NCBI GenBank assembly: GCA_040216765.1
Contig: JAVJON010000028.1
Span: 79,332 to 143,331 of the forward strand
Reading direction: 5' to 3'
DNA from: Marinibaculum sp040216765
GTDB taxonomy: Bacteria > Pseudomonadota > Alphaproteobacteria > Ferrovibrionales > Ferrovibrionaceae
DNA: 64,000 nucleotides
Positions 1 to 8,953 of the stretch are shown here, piece by piece (the first letter of the stretch is position 1; the number at the start of each line of letters is the position of its first letter). Made by a program: the position numbers and the translations under genes. The notes below the pieces were generated by a model. The model worked only from the letters and a program-made list of their open reading frames with translations. It had not been told where the DNA came from and made no database searches.

Positions 1-473
1 GTGAGGAACAGCACCAGGGCGAGCAGCAGGATCACCGTGACCCCCAGGGTCATCAGTTGCAGGGTCGGCACCCGCACCTCGGCCAGCAGGATCGGCGTGC
101 CCAGCACCGACAGGAAGTCGAAGCCCAGCGGGCGCGATCCCCAGATCAGCCGGTACAGGTTCTGCAGCAGGTAGGAGACGGCGAAGCTGGTGATCAGCAT
201 GGTCGCCGGATCGGCATTGCGCACCGGGCGGAAGGCGATGCGCTCCGTGGTCATCGCCAGGACCGCGATCGCCGCCACCATCAGCAGGATCGCCAGCGGC
301 ACCCACAGGCCGCCCATCACCATCAGCAGGTAGGCGCCCAGCGCGATGAACTCGCCATGGGCAAAGTTGATCAGCCGCATGATGCCGAAGATCAAGCCGA
401 TGCCGAGCGCGCTGAGGGCATAGAGCGCGCCGACGCTCAGCGCATCGACCAGGACCTGGACCGCCTGGCTCAC
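1..473 (-). CDS. livH: Branched-chain amino-acid-type ABC permease LivH, N-terminal part
   Basis: The first 157 residues of an inner-membrane permease of the LivH family; the rest lies beyond the window. Hydrophobic segments alternate with short loops, and the family signature around LIFGIMRLINFAHGEF is clear at about residues 20-40. The start is a GTG whose GTGA overlaps the stop of the upstream ATPase gene, so the two are translationally coupled. Permeases of this family pair with a LivM partner, which would be expected downstream. The substrate cannot be told from sequence: this family serves branched-chain amino acids, amides, urea and aromatic acids. Confidence 0.85.
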   Translation of the reverse strand, partial: MSQAVQVLVDALSVGALYALSALGIGLIFGIMRLINFAHGEFIALGAYLLMVMGGLWVPLAILLMVAAIAVLAMTTERIAFRPVRNADPATMLITSFAVSYLLQNLYRLIWGSRPLGFDFLSVLGTPILLAEVRVPTLQLMTLGVTVILLLALVLFL

Positions 474-1204
474 GATGCCGCCCCCCGGCCTTTCCGGTAG
501 CCGAAATAGGCGGCCTCCAGGTCCTCGGGCCGGCCCAGGATCTCCGGCGTCCCCTGGCCCGCGATTTCGCCGGTGCGCAGCAGATAGACCCGGTCGGCCA
601 GGTGGCGCACCCGCACCGGGTTCTGCTCCACCACCAGGATGGTGATGCCGTCCCGGCGCAGGTCGCGCAGGATGCGATAGACCTGCCGGGTGATCAGCGG
701 CGCCAGGCCCAGCGAGGGCTCGTCCAGCAGCAGCAGGCGCGGCCGGCAGAGCAGGGCGCGCGCGATCGCCAGCATCTGCTGCTCGCCGCCGGACAGCTTG
801 CCCGCGCGCTGGGCGCGCCGCTCCCGCAGGATCGGAAAGGCCTCCATCAGGTCGGCCAGGTGGCCCTGCGCGGCGGCACGGTCGCTGCGCACGGTGGTGC
901 CCAGCTTCAGGTTCTCCTCGACCGTGAGCTCGCCGAAGATCTCGCGGCCCTCCGGCACAAGCGCGATGCCCAGGCGCACGATCTCCTCCGGTCGCAGCGC
1001 GCCGATCGGGCTGCCGTCCAGCAGGATCGCGCCGCCGGCCGGCTGCACCGCCCCCGCGATCGACAGCAGCAGGGAGGACTTGCCGGCGCCGTTCGGGCCG
1101 ACCACGCCGACCACCTCGCCGGCCGCCACCTCCAGGTCGACCTGGCGCAGGGCCGCGACCGGCCCGTAGCGGACGTTCAGGCCCTCGATGCGCAACAGGC
1201 TCAC
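470..1204 (-). CDS. livF: LivF-type ABC transporter ATP-binding protein
   Basis: A 244-residue cytoplasmic ATPase that powers the adjacent liv-type importer. Walker A GPNGAGKSS is at about 37-45, the ABC signature LSGGEQQ follows near 137, and Walker B LLLLDEPS comes after it. The short length and the LVPEGREIFGELTVEENL stretch are typical of LivF. It starts with GTG in a GTGA overlap with the livG stop and ends in a GTGA overlap with livH, so livG-livF-livH is one coupled transcript. The family is certain; the transported compound is not. Confidence 0.92.
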   Translation of the reverse strand: MSLLRIEGLNVRYGPVAALRQVDLEVAAGEVVGVVGPNGAGKSSLLLSIAGAVQPAGGAILLDGSPIGALRPEEIVRLGIALVPEGREIFGELTVEENLKLGTTVRSDRAAAQGHLADLMEAFPILRERRAQRAGKLSGGEQQMLAIARALLCRPRLLLLDEPSLGLAPLITRQVYRILRDLRRDGITILVVEQNPVRVRHLADRVYLLRTGEIAGQGTPEILGRPEDLEAAYFGYRKGRGAAS

Positions 1205-1995
1205 GGGCCCGCCATCCCCGCCGGGCCGTTTGCCGGGGAGCCGGGCCGGTCGTCCAGGTCTTCCGCGTCATCCTCCTCGCCCAGATAGGCGCGGCGGACC
1301 TCCGGGTCGGCGGCCACCTCGTCCGTCGTGCCGATGGCGATGGTGGCGCCATGGTCGATCACCTGCACCCGCTCGCAGAGGGTCATGATCACCGCCATGT
1401 TGTGCTCCACCAGCAGCACGCCGCAGCCGAAGCGGTCGCGGATCCGGCCGATCAGCGCGACCAGCCGCTCGACCTCCTCGGCATTCATGCCGGCGGCCGG
1501 CTCGTCCAGCATCAGGAAGCGCGGCTCCACCGCCAGCGCGCGGGCGATGCCCAGCAGGCGCTCGGCGCTGTAGGGCATGGTGTCCGCGCGGGTCTCGGCA
1601 TGCCCGGCCAGGCCGATCCAGTCCAGGATCTCCGCGGTGCGGGCCGCGCCGGTGGCGCGGCTCTCCGCCTTCACCGCACGCGCCGCGGCGACGTTCTCCC
1701 GCACCGTCAGGCCGCCGAACAGGCGCACCGACTGGAAGGTGCGGGCGATACCGCGCCGCGCCAGGGCATGGGCCGGCGCCCCGGTCAGCCGCTCCCCGTC
1801 GATCGCCAGGTCGCCTGCGGTGGGCCGCTGGAAACCGCTCAGCACGTTGATCAGGGTCGACTTGCCCGCGCCGTTCGGGCCGATCAGGCCCAGGATCTCG
1901 CCCTCCGCCAGGGCCAGGTCGACCCGGTCGATCGCGACCAGCCCGCCGAACCGGACGGTCACGCCCTCCGCCCGCAGGCCGGTTGGCGTACTCAT
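1201..1995 (-). CDS. livG: LivG-type ABC transporter ATP-binding protein
   Basis: A 264-residue ATPase, partner of LivF. Walker A GPNGAGKST is near residue 40 and is followed by the LivG-type insert containing RTFQSVRLFGGLTVREN. Walker B FLMLDEPAAGMN comes next. The signature motif is degenerate (MPYSAERLL where LSYGQQR-type sequence is usual), which is uncommon but the other ATPase motifs are intact. I start at the ATG giving MSTPTG; a TTG 30 bases upstream has no support. It heads the minus-strand liv transcript and is divergent from the binding-protein gene, which probably serves the same transporter. Confidence 0.9.
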   Translation of the reverse strand: MSTPTGLRAEGVTVRFGGLVAIDRVDLALAEGEILGLIGPNGAGKSTLINVLSGFQRPTAGDLAIDGERLTGAPAHALARRGIARTFQSVRLFGGLTVRENVAAARAVKAESRATGAARTAEILDWIGLAGHAETRADTMPYSAERLLGIARALAVEPRFLMLDEPAAGMNAEEVERLVALIGRIRDRFGCGVLLVEHNMAVIMTLCERVQVIDHGATIAIGTTDEVAADPEVRRAYLGEEDDAEDLDDRPGSPANGPAGMAGP

Positions 1996-2148
1996 CCGAC
2001 CGGCCGCCGGGGCGGCCGGCTGCAAAATGGGGGAGGGGATCCGGGGCAGGTCGGCATGGCGGCAGTCTTGCCGTGCCCGCCGCCGCGCTGCAACCGTCTT
2101 CTGGCCAGCGCCCCGATCCGCAGGCAGAATACGCGGGTGTTTTCATGC

Positions 2149-2169
2149 GGCTGCAGGGCGGTTGCAGCC
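2149..2169. promoter_or_regulatory. Inverted repeat in the liv divergent control region
   Basis: GGCTGCA (2149-2155) and TGCAGCC (2163-2169) form a perfect 7-bp inverted repeat with a 7-base spacer, 18 bases before the binding-protein ATG. It could be an operator for the divergent liv genes or a leader hairpin. Which one cannot be decided from sequence alone. Confidence 0.35.
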
Positions 2170-2187
2170 CAATGGGGGAGATGACGG

Positions 2188-3363
2188 ATGCGGCAGATAT
2201 TGCTTGCAGGCGTGGCCTTGGGCCTGGGCCTGATGGGCGGCACGGCGGCGGCCGATGACGGCAAGCTGGTGATCGGCGCGGCGATCGCGCAGTCGGGCTT
2301 CATGACACCCTTCGACGGGGTGCCGCTGAAGGGCCTGCAGATCGCGGTGGACGAGGTGAACGCCGCCGGCGGGATCGCCGGCAAGCCGGTCGAGATCGTC
2401 TATGCGGACACCAAGTCCGACCCGGCGCAGGGCGCCAATGCGGCGATCCAGGTGCTGGAGCAGGGCGCCGACCTGCTGGTCGTGTCCTGCGACTTCGACA
2501 TGGGGGCGCCGGCGGCGCTGATCGGCCAGTCGCAGGGGGTGGTCACCTTCTCGCTCTGCGCTGCCGACCCGAAGTTCGGCACCCAGGGCATCGGCGACTT
2601 CGCCTATTCCATCGGCATGTCGACGGTGGGCGAAGGCGTCCTGGCGGCGGAATGGGCGCATGATCGCGGCTGGCGCAAGGCCTATATCCTGAAGGACACG
2701 GTGGTCGAGTACACCAAGTCCCTGGCCGACAATTTCAAGAAGCGCTGGGAGATGCTGGACGGCACCGGCATCGTCGGCGAGGACACGGTCAACGCCTTCA
2801 CCGACGATTCCGTGGTCAGCCAGATCAGCCGGATGCGCAATGCCGAGGCGCCGGACGTGATCTTCTATTCCGGCGGCGGCGCGGCCGGCGGCAACAAGGT
2901 GGTGCGGCAGATCCGCGCCGCCGGCATCGACGCGCCGATCCTGGCCGGCGCCGCCTTCGACGGCATCCACTGGATGGACGCGGTGCCCGACCTCAGCAAC
3001 TTCTACAATCTCAGCTATGCCTCGATCTCGGGCGACGACCCGAACCCGAAGGTCCAGGAGCTGCTGGCCAAGCACAAGGAGAAGTTCGGCGAAACCCCGG
3101 TCAGCGGCCAGTTCGTGCTGGGCTATGCGATGATCGAGGCCTGGAAGAAGGCGATCCAGGATGCCGGCTCCGCCGATGGCGCGGCCGTGCGCGACGCGCT
3201 CGACAAGTTCGACAAGGTCGAGACCATCATGGGCCCCACCAGCTTCTCGCCGGAGGTGCATATGATCCACGACTGGCCGCTGGTGATCCGCGAGGTGACG
3301 AACGGCCAGCCCAAGGCGCTGACCCGGCAGGCCCCGCGGGAGATCCCGGAAATCACCTTCTGA
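2188..3363 (+). CDS. Periplasmic substrate-binding protein of the liv-type ABC transporter
   Basis: A 391-residue type I periplasmic binding protein of the Leu/Ile/Val-binding family. It has a signal peptide (about residues 1-22, hydrophobic core LAGVALGLGLMG, cleavage near TAAA-DD). The mature protein starts with KLVIGAAIAQSG and shows the family pattern GLQIAVDEVNAAGGIAGKPVEIVYAD. It is divergent from livG-livF-livH and presumably delivers their ligand. The nearby dioxygenase and monooxygenase genes suggest an aromatic or sulfonated acid rather than an amino acid, but that is inference from position only. Confidence 0.88.
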   Translation: MRQILLAGVALGLGLMGGTAAADDGKLVIGAAIAQSGFMTPFDGVPLKGLQIAVDEVNAAGGIAGKPVEIVYADTKSDPAQGANAAIQVLEQGADLLVVSCDFDMGAPAALIGQSQGVVTFSLCAADPKFGTQGIGDFAYSIGMSTVGEGVLAAEWAHDRGWRKAYILKDTVVEYTKSLADNFKKRWEMLDGTGIVGEDTVNAFTDDSVVSQISRMRNAEAPDVIFYSGGGAAGGNKVVRQIRAAGIDAPILAGAAFDGIHWMDAVPDLSNFYNLSYASISGDDPNPKVQELLAKHKEKFGETPVSGQFVLGYAMIEAWKKAIQDAGSADGAAVRDALDKFDKVETIMGPTSFSPEVHMIHDWPLVIREVTNGQPKALTRQAPREIPEITF

Positions 3364-3370
3364 GATCTGC

Positions 3371-3400
3371 GGACCGGCCGGCCTGACCGCCGGCCGGTCC
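3371..3400 (+). terminator. Strong GC hairpin after the binding-protein gene
   Basis: GGACCGGCCGGC (3371-3382) and GCCGGCCGGTCC (3389-3400) make a perfect 12-bp stem with a 6-base loop, starting 7 bases after the stop codon. No T run follows. It may end transcription or protect the 3' end. A closely similar stem occurs at 21601-21630. Confidence 0.6.
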
Positions 3401-3437
3401 GTGCTATCCTGCCGGCAGGCAGAACCGGAGGAAACCG

Positions 3438-4331
3438 ATGAACGTCATGGCGAACCGCCAGCACGCCCTGTCCGTGACGCCGCTGCGGGACCGCACCTTC
3501 GGCGCGACCGTCGAGGGGGTGCGACTCGACGCGCCGGATGCAGAGCAGATCGCGGCGATCAAGGCGGCCTGGCTGGACCATGCCCTGCTGATCTTCCCGG
3601 GGCAGCAGCTGGACGATGCGGCCCAGATGGCCTTTGCGAAATGCTTCGGCACCCTGGTGCCGGAGCTGAGCGCGGTGCAGATCACCAACGTGCTGCCCGA
3701 CGGCCGCCTGCGCGAGGCGCCCGACGACGACATGATGAAGATCATCCGCGGCAACATGTTCTGGCACCAGGACAATACCTATATGCCGCTGCAGGCGAAG
3801 GGCGCGGTGTTCAGCGCCCGGGTGGTGCCGAAGACCAAGGGCGAGACCGGCTTCGCCGACATGCGGGCCGCCTATGACGCGCTGGACGATGCGACGAAGG
3901 CCCGGATCGAGGGGCTGGCGGCGCATCACTCGCTGGCCTACAGCCAGGCCAAGCTGGGCGAGCAGACGAAATCCGAGGACAGCGAGTATTTCGGCTATGG
4001 CCTGAACGTGGCCGAGGCGCCGCTGCGCCCGCTGGTGAAGGTGCATCCGGAGACCGGGCGCAGGACCCTGGCGGTCGGTCGCCACGCCTTCGGCATCCCG
4101 GGCCTGGACGAGGCGGAGTCGGAGGCGCTGGTGCAGCGCCTGATCGACCATGCGGTGGCCGACCCGGCGCGGGTCTACCTGCACAGCTGGCGGCCCGGCG
4201 ACGTGGTGCTGTGGGACAATCGCTGCCTGATGCACAAGGCCTGTCCCTGGGACTATTCCGAGCCGCGGATCATGGTGCATTCGCGCATCGCCGGCGACCC
4301 GGCGACCGAGTCGGGGCTGCCCACCGGCTAG
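3438..4331 (+). CDS. TauD/TfdA-family 2-oxoglutarate-dependent dioxygenase
   Basis: A 297-residue cytoplasmic Fe(II)/2-oxoglutarate dioxygenase. The iron ligands are visible as H110-x-D112 (FWHQDNTY) and H266 (CLMHKACPW), with the 2-oxoglutarate-binding arginine at about R277. The length matches the TauD family. Members oxidise taurine, alkyl sulfonates or sulfates, or phenoxyacetates, releasing the side group; the exact substrate cannot be read here. The start ATG follows GGAGGAAACCG. It lies between the transporter binding protein and an FAD monooxygenase, all on the plus strand, so a common catabolic role is plausible. Confidence 0.85.
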   Translation: MNVMANRQHALSVTPLRDRTFGATVEGVRLDAPDAEQIAAIKAAWLDHALLIFPGQQLDDAAQMAFAKCFGTLVPELSAVQITNVLPDGRLREAPDDDMMKIIRGNMFWHQDNTYMPLQAKGAVFSARVVPKTKGETGFADMRAAYDALDDATKARIEGLAAHHSLAYSQAKLGEQTKSEDSEYFGYGLNVAEAPLRPLVKVHPETGRRTLAVGRHAFGIPGLDEAESEALVQRLIDHAVADPARVYLHSWRPGDVVLWDNRCLMHKACPWDYSEPRIMVHSRIAGDPATESGLPTG

Positions 4332-4388
4332 CACCGGCCTGCGCGGACCGCCTGCGGTGCCGCGGCGACAACCTGCGGGAAAACGGCC

Positions 4389-5492
4389 ATGACCGCAGCC
4401 ATCTTCATTGCCGGGGCGGGGCCGACCGGCCTGACGGCTGCGCTGGCGCTGCGCCGGCTGGGCCGCGACCTGCGCATCGTCGACAAGGCCCCGGCACCGG
4501 CCCGCGAATCCCGCGCCCTGGCGGTGAACCCGCGCTCCCTGGAACTGCTCGAGCCGCTTGGCGTGACCGAGCGCCTGCTGGCCGAGGGGCTGCGGCTCAC
4601 CCACCTGCAGCTGCACGATGGCCGTGCGGGGCGCGACAGGATCCTGCGCGACCTGCCGCTGAACGTCATTCCCCATCGATTCCCGTTCATGCTGGCAATC
4701 CCGCAGGGCCGGGTGGAGGCCATCCTGGAAGCGGCCCTGTCGGAAGCCGGGCTGGCGGTCGAGCGGGGGACGGCACTGACCGCCCTGGCGGAACCCGCCC
4801 GGCCGCGCCTGACCCTGTGCGGTGCACAGGGCGAGGCGCAGGTCGATCCGGACCTGGTCCTGGCCGCCGATGGCGCGCATAGCAGGGTCCGCCACCAGCT
4901 GGACCTGCCCTTTCCCGGCCGGCGCTACGAGGCCGACTGGCTGCTTGCCGACTACCGGCTGGATTGCGCGTTGGCGCCGGATGCGGCGCATATCTTCCTG
5001 CAGCCCGACGGCTTCCTGTTCATGGCGCCGGTGAGCCCCGGGGTCTGGCGGGCGATGACCACGCACGACCCGGTGGCGGATGCCCTGCCGCCGGGTTGCC
5101 GGATCCAGGAGACCGTCTGGCAGGCGAGCTTCCGGATCAGCCACCGGATCGTGCCGCGGTTCCAGGCCGGTGCGGTGTTCCTGGCGGGCGATGCCGCGCA
5201 CCTGCATTCGCCGCTGGGGGCGCGGGGCATGAACCTGGGGATCGAGGATGCCATGGTCTTCGCCCATCTGGCCGCCGACGGCCGCCTGGCGCAGTACCAT
5301 GCGCGCCGGCACCGGGTGGACAGCGCCGTGGTGCGCCAGATCGACCTGCTGACCCGGGTCGTCACCGGCGCCGCGCCGCTCTCGCGCGCCATGCGCGACC
5401 GGCTGCTGCCGCTGGCATCGGGTATTCCCGCGCTGCAGGGGGTCGCGCGCCGCCGGGCAATGGGGCTCGTCCCCAGCGGTGGCTGGGACTGA
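4389..5492 (+). CDS. FAD-dependent aromatic-type monooxygenase (PHBH fold)
   Basis: A 367-residue flavoprotein monooxygenase. The FAD-binding GxGxxG (AGAGPTGLTAALALRRLG) is at residues 8-25 and the second FAD motif, AGDAAHLHSPLGARGMN, is near 275-295. This is the layout of the p-hydroxybenzoate hydroxylase/UbiH group, which hydroxylates phenolic rings with NAD(P)H and oxygen. It follows the dioxygenase by 57 bases and could be cotranscribed with it. It ends 32 bases from the convergent GntR gene with no clear hairpin between them. The substrate is unknown. Confidence 0.82.
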   Translation: MTAAIFIAGAGPTGLTAALALRRLGRDLRIVDKAPAPARESRALAVNPRSLELLEPLGVTERLLAEGLRLTHLQLHDGRAGRDRILRDLPLNVIPHRFPFMLAIPQGRVEAILEAALSEAGLAVERGTALTALAEPARPRLTLCGAQGEAQVDPDLVLAADGAHSRVRHQLDLPFPGRRYEADWLLADYRLDCALAPDAAHIFLQPDGFLFMAPVSPGVWRAMTTHDPVADALPPGCRIQETVWQASFRISHRIVPRFQAGAVFLAGDAAHLHSPLGARGMNLGIEDAMVFAHLAADGRLAQYHARRHRVDSAVVRQIDLLTRVVTGAAPLSRAMRDRLLPLASGIPALQGVARRRAMGLVPSGGWD

Positions 5493-5524
5493 CACGTCCG
5501 GCGCGGTCCGGGCTGTCCGCCTGC

Positions 5525-6253
5525 CTAGCGCCCTGACGCCGGCGCCCCCGGGGCGCCATCCTCGTCGGCCGCATGACTGTTCCAGAACGCCCTGACCGAG
5601 GCCAGGTGGCGCTCCAGCACCGCGACGGCCCGGTCGGCGTCGCGCTCCCGCAACGCGTCGAACAGGGCAAGATGGTCGGCATGCGAGCGCCGGCACTGGT
5701 CGGGGTCGCGGAAGAACACCTGCCGCTGCCCGCGCGTCGTCAGGTAGAACGAGTTCACCAGCCGCAGGAAGACCTGGTTGTGCGTGGCCTCGACCAGCGC
5801 CAGATGGAACGCCGCGTCGAGCTCGGCGATCGGCTTGCCGCTGGCGATTTCCGCCTCGGAGGCGCGCAGCACCGCCTCCAGATGGCTCAGGTCCGCGTCG
5901 GTGCGCCGCGCGCAGGCCAGGGTCAGCGACTGGATCTCCAGGATCCGGCGGGTCTCGACGAAGTCGGCGACCTCCTCGATCAAGGGCGGGACGCCGGCGT
6001 CCTGGAACATCACCATGGCGTCGACGCTGGTATCCCGCGCCAGGGTCTGCAGGTAGATCCCGGAATTCGGCCGGCGCTCGACCACCCGCATATATTCCAG
6101 GGCGGTGAGCGCCTCGCGCACCGCGTTGCGGCTGGCGTCGAAGCGCTTGCACAGGTCGCGCTCCGACGGCAGGCGGTCGCCCGGGTTCAGCCGGTGGTAG
6201 CGGATATAGGGCAGGAGCTCGGCGACGATACGCTTGACCTCGACCTGGTTCAT
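5525..6253 (-). CDS. GntR-family regulator, FadR/FCD subgroup
   Basis: A 242-residue transcription factor. The N-terminal winged helix (about 1-75) contains the hallmark GDRLPSERDLCKRFDASRNA followed by VREALTALEYMRVVERRPNSG. The C-terminal all-helical FCD domain carries the metal-ligand pattern LDAAFHLALVEATHN and further histidines. Such regulators release DNA when a small acid (lactate, gluconate, uronate and similar) binds. It is the last gene of a five-gene operon, one base after the dehydrogenase stop. A palindrome of the FadR type lies upstream of the first gene (9911-9933), so autoregulation of its own operon is likely. Confidence 0.88.
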   Translation of the reverse strand: MNQVEVKRIVAELLPYIRYHRLNPGDRLPSERDLCKRFDASRNAVREALTALEYMRVVERRPNSGIYLQTLARDTSVDAMVMFQDAGVPPLIEEVADFVETRRILEIQSLTLACARRTDADLSHLEAVLRASEAEIASGKPIAELDAAFHLALVEATHNQVFLRLVNSFYLTTRGQRQVFFRDPDQCRRSHADHLALFDALRERDADRAVAVLERHLASVRAFWNSHAADEDGAPGAPASGR

Positions 6254-6254
6254 G

Positions 6255-7226
6255 TCAGGCCTGCCGCCCCGCCGGCGGGCCGGGTACCGGCGCGCCGCCG
6301 GGATGCACCGCGCGAACCTCCGGCATCCCGCCGCGCAGCACGGCAAGCAGGTTCCGTGCGGTCGTCAGGCTCATCTCGCGATAGGTGCGCCGGGTCAGCG
6401 ACGCGACATGCGGGGTTACCACCGCGTTGGGGTGGCCGATCACCGGGTCTCCGGGTTCTGGCGGCTCGTCATGTGCCACATCCGCGCCATAGGCGGACAG
6501 CGCGCCGCTCTCCAGGGCATCGAGCAGGGCGGCGCGGTCCAGCAGCTCGCCGCGGGCGGTGTTGATCAGGATGGCGCCGGGCTTCATCCGCCCGATCGTC
6601 TGCCGGTCGAACAGGGTGCGGGTTTCGTCGGTGAGCGGCAGGTGCAGCGAGACGATGTCGGCCTGCGGCAGGGCGTCGTCGAGGGCCGCGCGCAGCCCGG
6701 CGATGCCCCTGCCGTCGCGGCTGCATGCAGTGACCCTGGCACCGAATGCGGCGACCAGCTCGCCGGTCCGGCGGCCCACGGCGCCGGGCCCGACGATGCA
6801 GACATGGCTGCCGCCCAGGTCGTCGCCGTCGAAGCCGCTGCGCGCGCCCCAGTCGTCGGCCTTCGCCGCCGCGGCCATGGCGAAGCCGCGGCGCAGGGTC
6901 ATCAGCATCAGCATGACGGCCTGCTCGGCGACCGCCGCGGCATTGCTGCCGGGCGCATAGAGCACCGGGACGCCGCGCGCCGCTGCGGCCGCAAGGTCGA
7001 TATTGTCGACCCCGACGCCGCACCGGGCCACCGCCCGCAGGGCGGGGCAGGCGTCAAGCAGCGCCCGGTCGACCCGGCCCCGCCCGCGGGTGACGATGCC
7101 CTCGACCGCGTCCAGGTCCAGGCCGTGCGCCAGCGCATCCGGGGTCGGTGCCAGGATCAGCCGGTGCTCCTGGCCGATCGCCGCCATCGCGTCCGGGTCC
7201 ACGGATTCGAGCATCAGGACGGACAT
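6255..7226 (-). CDS. D-isomer-specific 2-hydroxyacid dehydrogenase
   Basis: A 323-residue NAD(P)-dependent dehydrogenase interconverting a 2-hydroxy acid and a 2-keto acid. The Rossmann motif HVCIVGPGAVGRRTGEL lies mid-protein. The catalytic set is present: Arg in NTARGELLD, Glu in HDEPPEP and His in VTPHVASLT. It resembles the phosphoglycerate/glyoxylate-hydroxypyruvate reductase branch. It sits fourth in a five-gene operon with an acid-sugar-type dehydratase and an isomerase, which suggests handling of a keto-acid intermediate. The exact substrate is not readable. Confidence 0.87.
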   Translation of the reverse strand: MSVLMLESVDPDAMAAIGQEHRLILAPTPDALAHGLDLDAVEGIVTRGRGRVDRALLDACPALRAVARCGVGVDNIDLAAAAARGVPVLYAPGSNAAAVAEQAVMLMLMTLRRGFAMAAAAKADDWGARSGFDGDDLGGSHVCIVGPGAVGRRTGELVAAFGARVTACSRDGRGIAGLRAALDDALPQADIVSLHLPLTDETRTLFDRQTIGRMKPGAILINTARGELLDRAALLDALESGALSAYGADVAHDEPPEPGDPVIGHPNAVVTPHVASLTRRTYREMSLTTARNLLAVLRGGMPEVRAVHPGGAPVPGPPAGRQA

Positions 7227-7247
7227 CGGCCTGCCCGCGGCGGTGCG

Positions 7248-7727
7248 CTACGTCTGCTGGGTGCGTCGAGGCTCGCCGCGGCCGGACTGGGGGGGATTCG
7301 CGTTGCCGGCACCGGTATCGACCAGGTCGTCGCCAAGAATCTCAGGGTCGATGGTCTGGTCGACGCGGCTGGCAAGCTCGACGAGGTTGCCCGCGGGGTC
7401 GCGGGCGAACAGCTGCATGCTGCCCGATGGCAGGCGCCGCACCTTGCCCCAGGGTTCGACGTCGATGGCAGCCGCTGCCTTGAGGCGCCGGAACACCGCG
7501 TTGAAATCCTCCACGACCAGGCAGAAATGCGCGCGGAAGGGACGGGTCTCGGGGAGTTCGTTGACATGGATCTGGCTGCCGTCGGCCAGCCGGAGGAACT
7601 GTGCCGGGAAGCCGAGGTCCGGCGTCTCGTCGAGCGCCAGGCCGATCACGTCGCGGTAGAAAGCCACCGTCCGGTCGAGGTCGTCGACCAGGATGTTGAC
7701 ATGCTGCAGTCTCGGCTGATCGGACAT
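7248..7727 (-). CDS. VOC-superfamily (glyoxalase/extradiol-dioxygenase-like) protein
   Basis: A 159-residue protein with the paired beta-alpha-beta-beta-beta folds of the vicinal-oxygen-chelate superfamily. It starts with LQHVNILVDDLDRTVAFYRD (metal ligand His9) and ends with SMQLFARDPAGNLVELA (Glu ligand). Members are metal-dependent isomerases, lyases or dioxygenases, and some are resistance proteins. It is 30 bases downstream of the enolase-superfamily gene and 21 bases upstream of the dehydrogenase gene, so it probably acts on an intermediate of the same pathway. Confidence 0.82.
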   Translation of the reverse strand: MSDQPRLQHVNILVDDLDRTVAFYRDVIGLALDETPDLGFPAQFLRLADGSQIHVNELPETRPFRAHFCLVVEDFNAVFRRLKAAAAIDVEPWGKVRRLPSGSMQLFARDPAGNLVELASRVDQTIDPEILGDDLVDTGAGNANPPQSGRGEPRRTQQT

Positions 7728-7757
7728 TCTGCCTTCTCCTGTTGTCGCGGCCTGCCG

Positions 7758-8927
7758 CTAGCGGGCGAATTCCTTCACGAAATCCTCGTTGACGGTGACG
7801 CCCCAGCCTTCGCCGGCGGGCGGTGCGAAACCGCCATCCTCGGCCGCGATGGGTTCCTTCACCATATCGTGCAGGAAGGGATTGGCGCCCAGCGAAAATT
7901 CGATGATGCGGGCCGCCGGGCTGGCGAAGGCCAGGGTCAGGCCGGCCCGGAACGACAGGGCCGAGCCCCAGCAGTGCGGCGCCAGCTCCAGCTGGTTCGC
8001 CACCGCCAGGGCAGAGACCCGCAACCCCTCGCTGAAGCCGCCGCAGATCGCCATGTCCGGCTGCAGCACATCGGCCGCGCCGCGCTCGATCAGGTCCTGG
8101 AAGTCCATGCAGGTGAACTCGCTCTCGCCCATGGCGATCGGCATCGTTGCCGCACGGCGGACCTCGTCCATCGCGCTGCGGGCATCCGCGCTGACGGGCT
8201 CCTCGAACCAGCGCAGCTCCAGGTCGGCGGTGCGCCGGCAGAACGCCCGCGCCTCGGCGCCGTCGAACGTGCCATGTGCGTCCACCATGATGTCGATATC
8301 CGCGCCCAGCGCATCGCGGGCGGCGGCCACCCGCTCGACGCTGGCGGCCACCGTGCCGTCCATCGCGCCGACCCGCATCTTCACCGTCCGGAAGCCGCGC
8401 GCGACATAGCCCGCCAGCTGCTCGCCGATCGCGTCGGCGGCCGCCCAGCCGCCGCTGGCATAGCCGGGCATGGTCGGCCGTGCCGCCCCGCCGATCAGGT
8501 CCAGCACGGCGCAGTGCCGGAGCTTGCCGGCAAGGTCCCACAGCGCCAGGTCCACGCCGCTGATCGCCGAGATCATCAGGCCGCGGCGGCCCAGGATCGG
8601 GAAGGCCCGGCCGCGGTCCGCCGCCAGCCCGGCGCGCGGCCCGTTGTACAGCATCGACCAGATGGCATTGATGGCGGCGGCGTCCTGCCCCACCAGGCGC
8701 GGTGCCAGGTCGTGCTCGATCAGCAGCGCGAGGGCTTCGCAGGAGCCCTGGCTGCCCACGGCCGCCTTCGCCTCGCCATGGCCGACCAGGCCGTTCTCCA
8801 GGGTCACCGTGACCAATGTGGTGTCGAAGCTGGTATTGCGGCCGAAATCCGAGACATGCTGGCGCTCGGTCGGGATCGGGCAGCTCAGCCAGCGCGCCGT
8901 GACCTCGGCAATCCGGGTTCCCGTCAT
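7758..8927 (-). CDS. Enolase-superfamily dehydratase/racemase (mandelate racemase/muconate lactonizing type)
   Basis: A 389-residue enolase-superfamily enzyme, which abstracts a proton next to a carboxylate. The catalytic pattern is K183-x-R185 (TVKMRVG) on strand 2, metal ligands D216 (MVDAHG), E242 (WFEEP) and E268 (MGESEF), D291 (LQPDMAICGG) and H318 (APHCWG). A histidine at the end of strand 7 points to the mandelate-racemase subgroup, which includes acid-sugar dehydratases. The ATG at 8927 gives the normal family N terminus; a longer frame to 9101 only overlaps the upstream gene. A dehydratase for a sugar acid is the best guess. Confidence 0.85.
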   Translation of the reverse strand: MTGTRIAEVTARWLSCPIPTERQHVSDFGRNTSFDTTLVTVTLENGLVGHGEAKAAVGSQGSCEALALLIEHDLAPRLVGQDAAAINAIWSMLYNGPRAGLAADRGRAFPILGRRGLMISAISGVDLALWDLAGKLRHCAVLDLIGGAARPTMPGYASGGWAAADAIGEQLAGYVARGFRTVKMRVGAMDGTVAASVERVAAARDALGADIDIMVDAHGTFDGAEARAFCRRTADLELRWFEEPVSADARSAMDEVRRAATMPIAMGESEFTCMDFQDLIERGAADVLQPDMAICGGFSEGLRVSALAVANQLELAPHCWGSALSFRAGLTLAFASPAARIIEFSLGANPFLHDMVKEPIAAEDGGFAPPAGEGWGVTVNEDFVKEFAR

Positions 8928-8953
8928 GACCGCGCCCCCTCCGGCACCGGCAC

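Noticed and set aside
3123..6152. A minus-strand open frame of 1009 codons across three plus-strand genes
   Set aside because: It covers well-supported genes with motifs on the other strand and has low-complexity composition. Such long antisense frames are common at this GC content.
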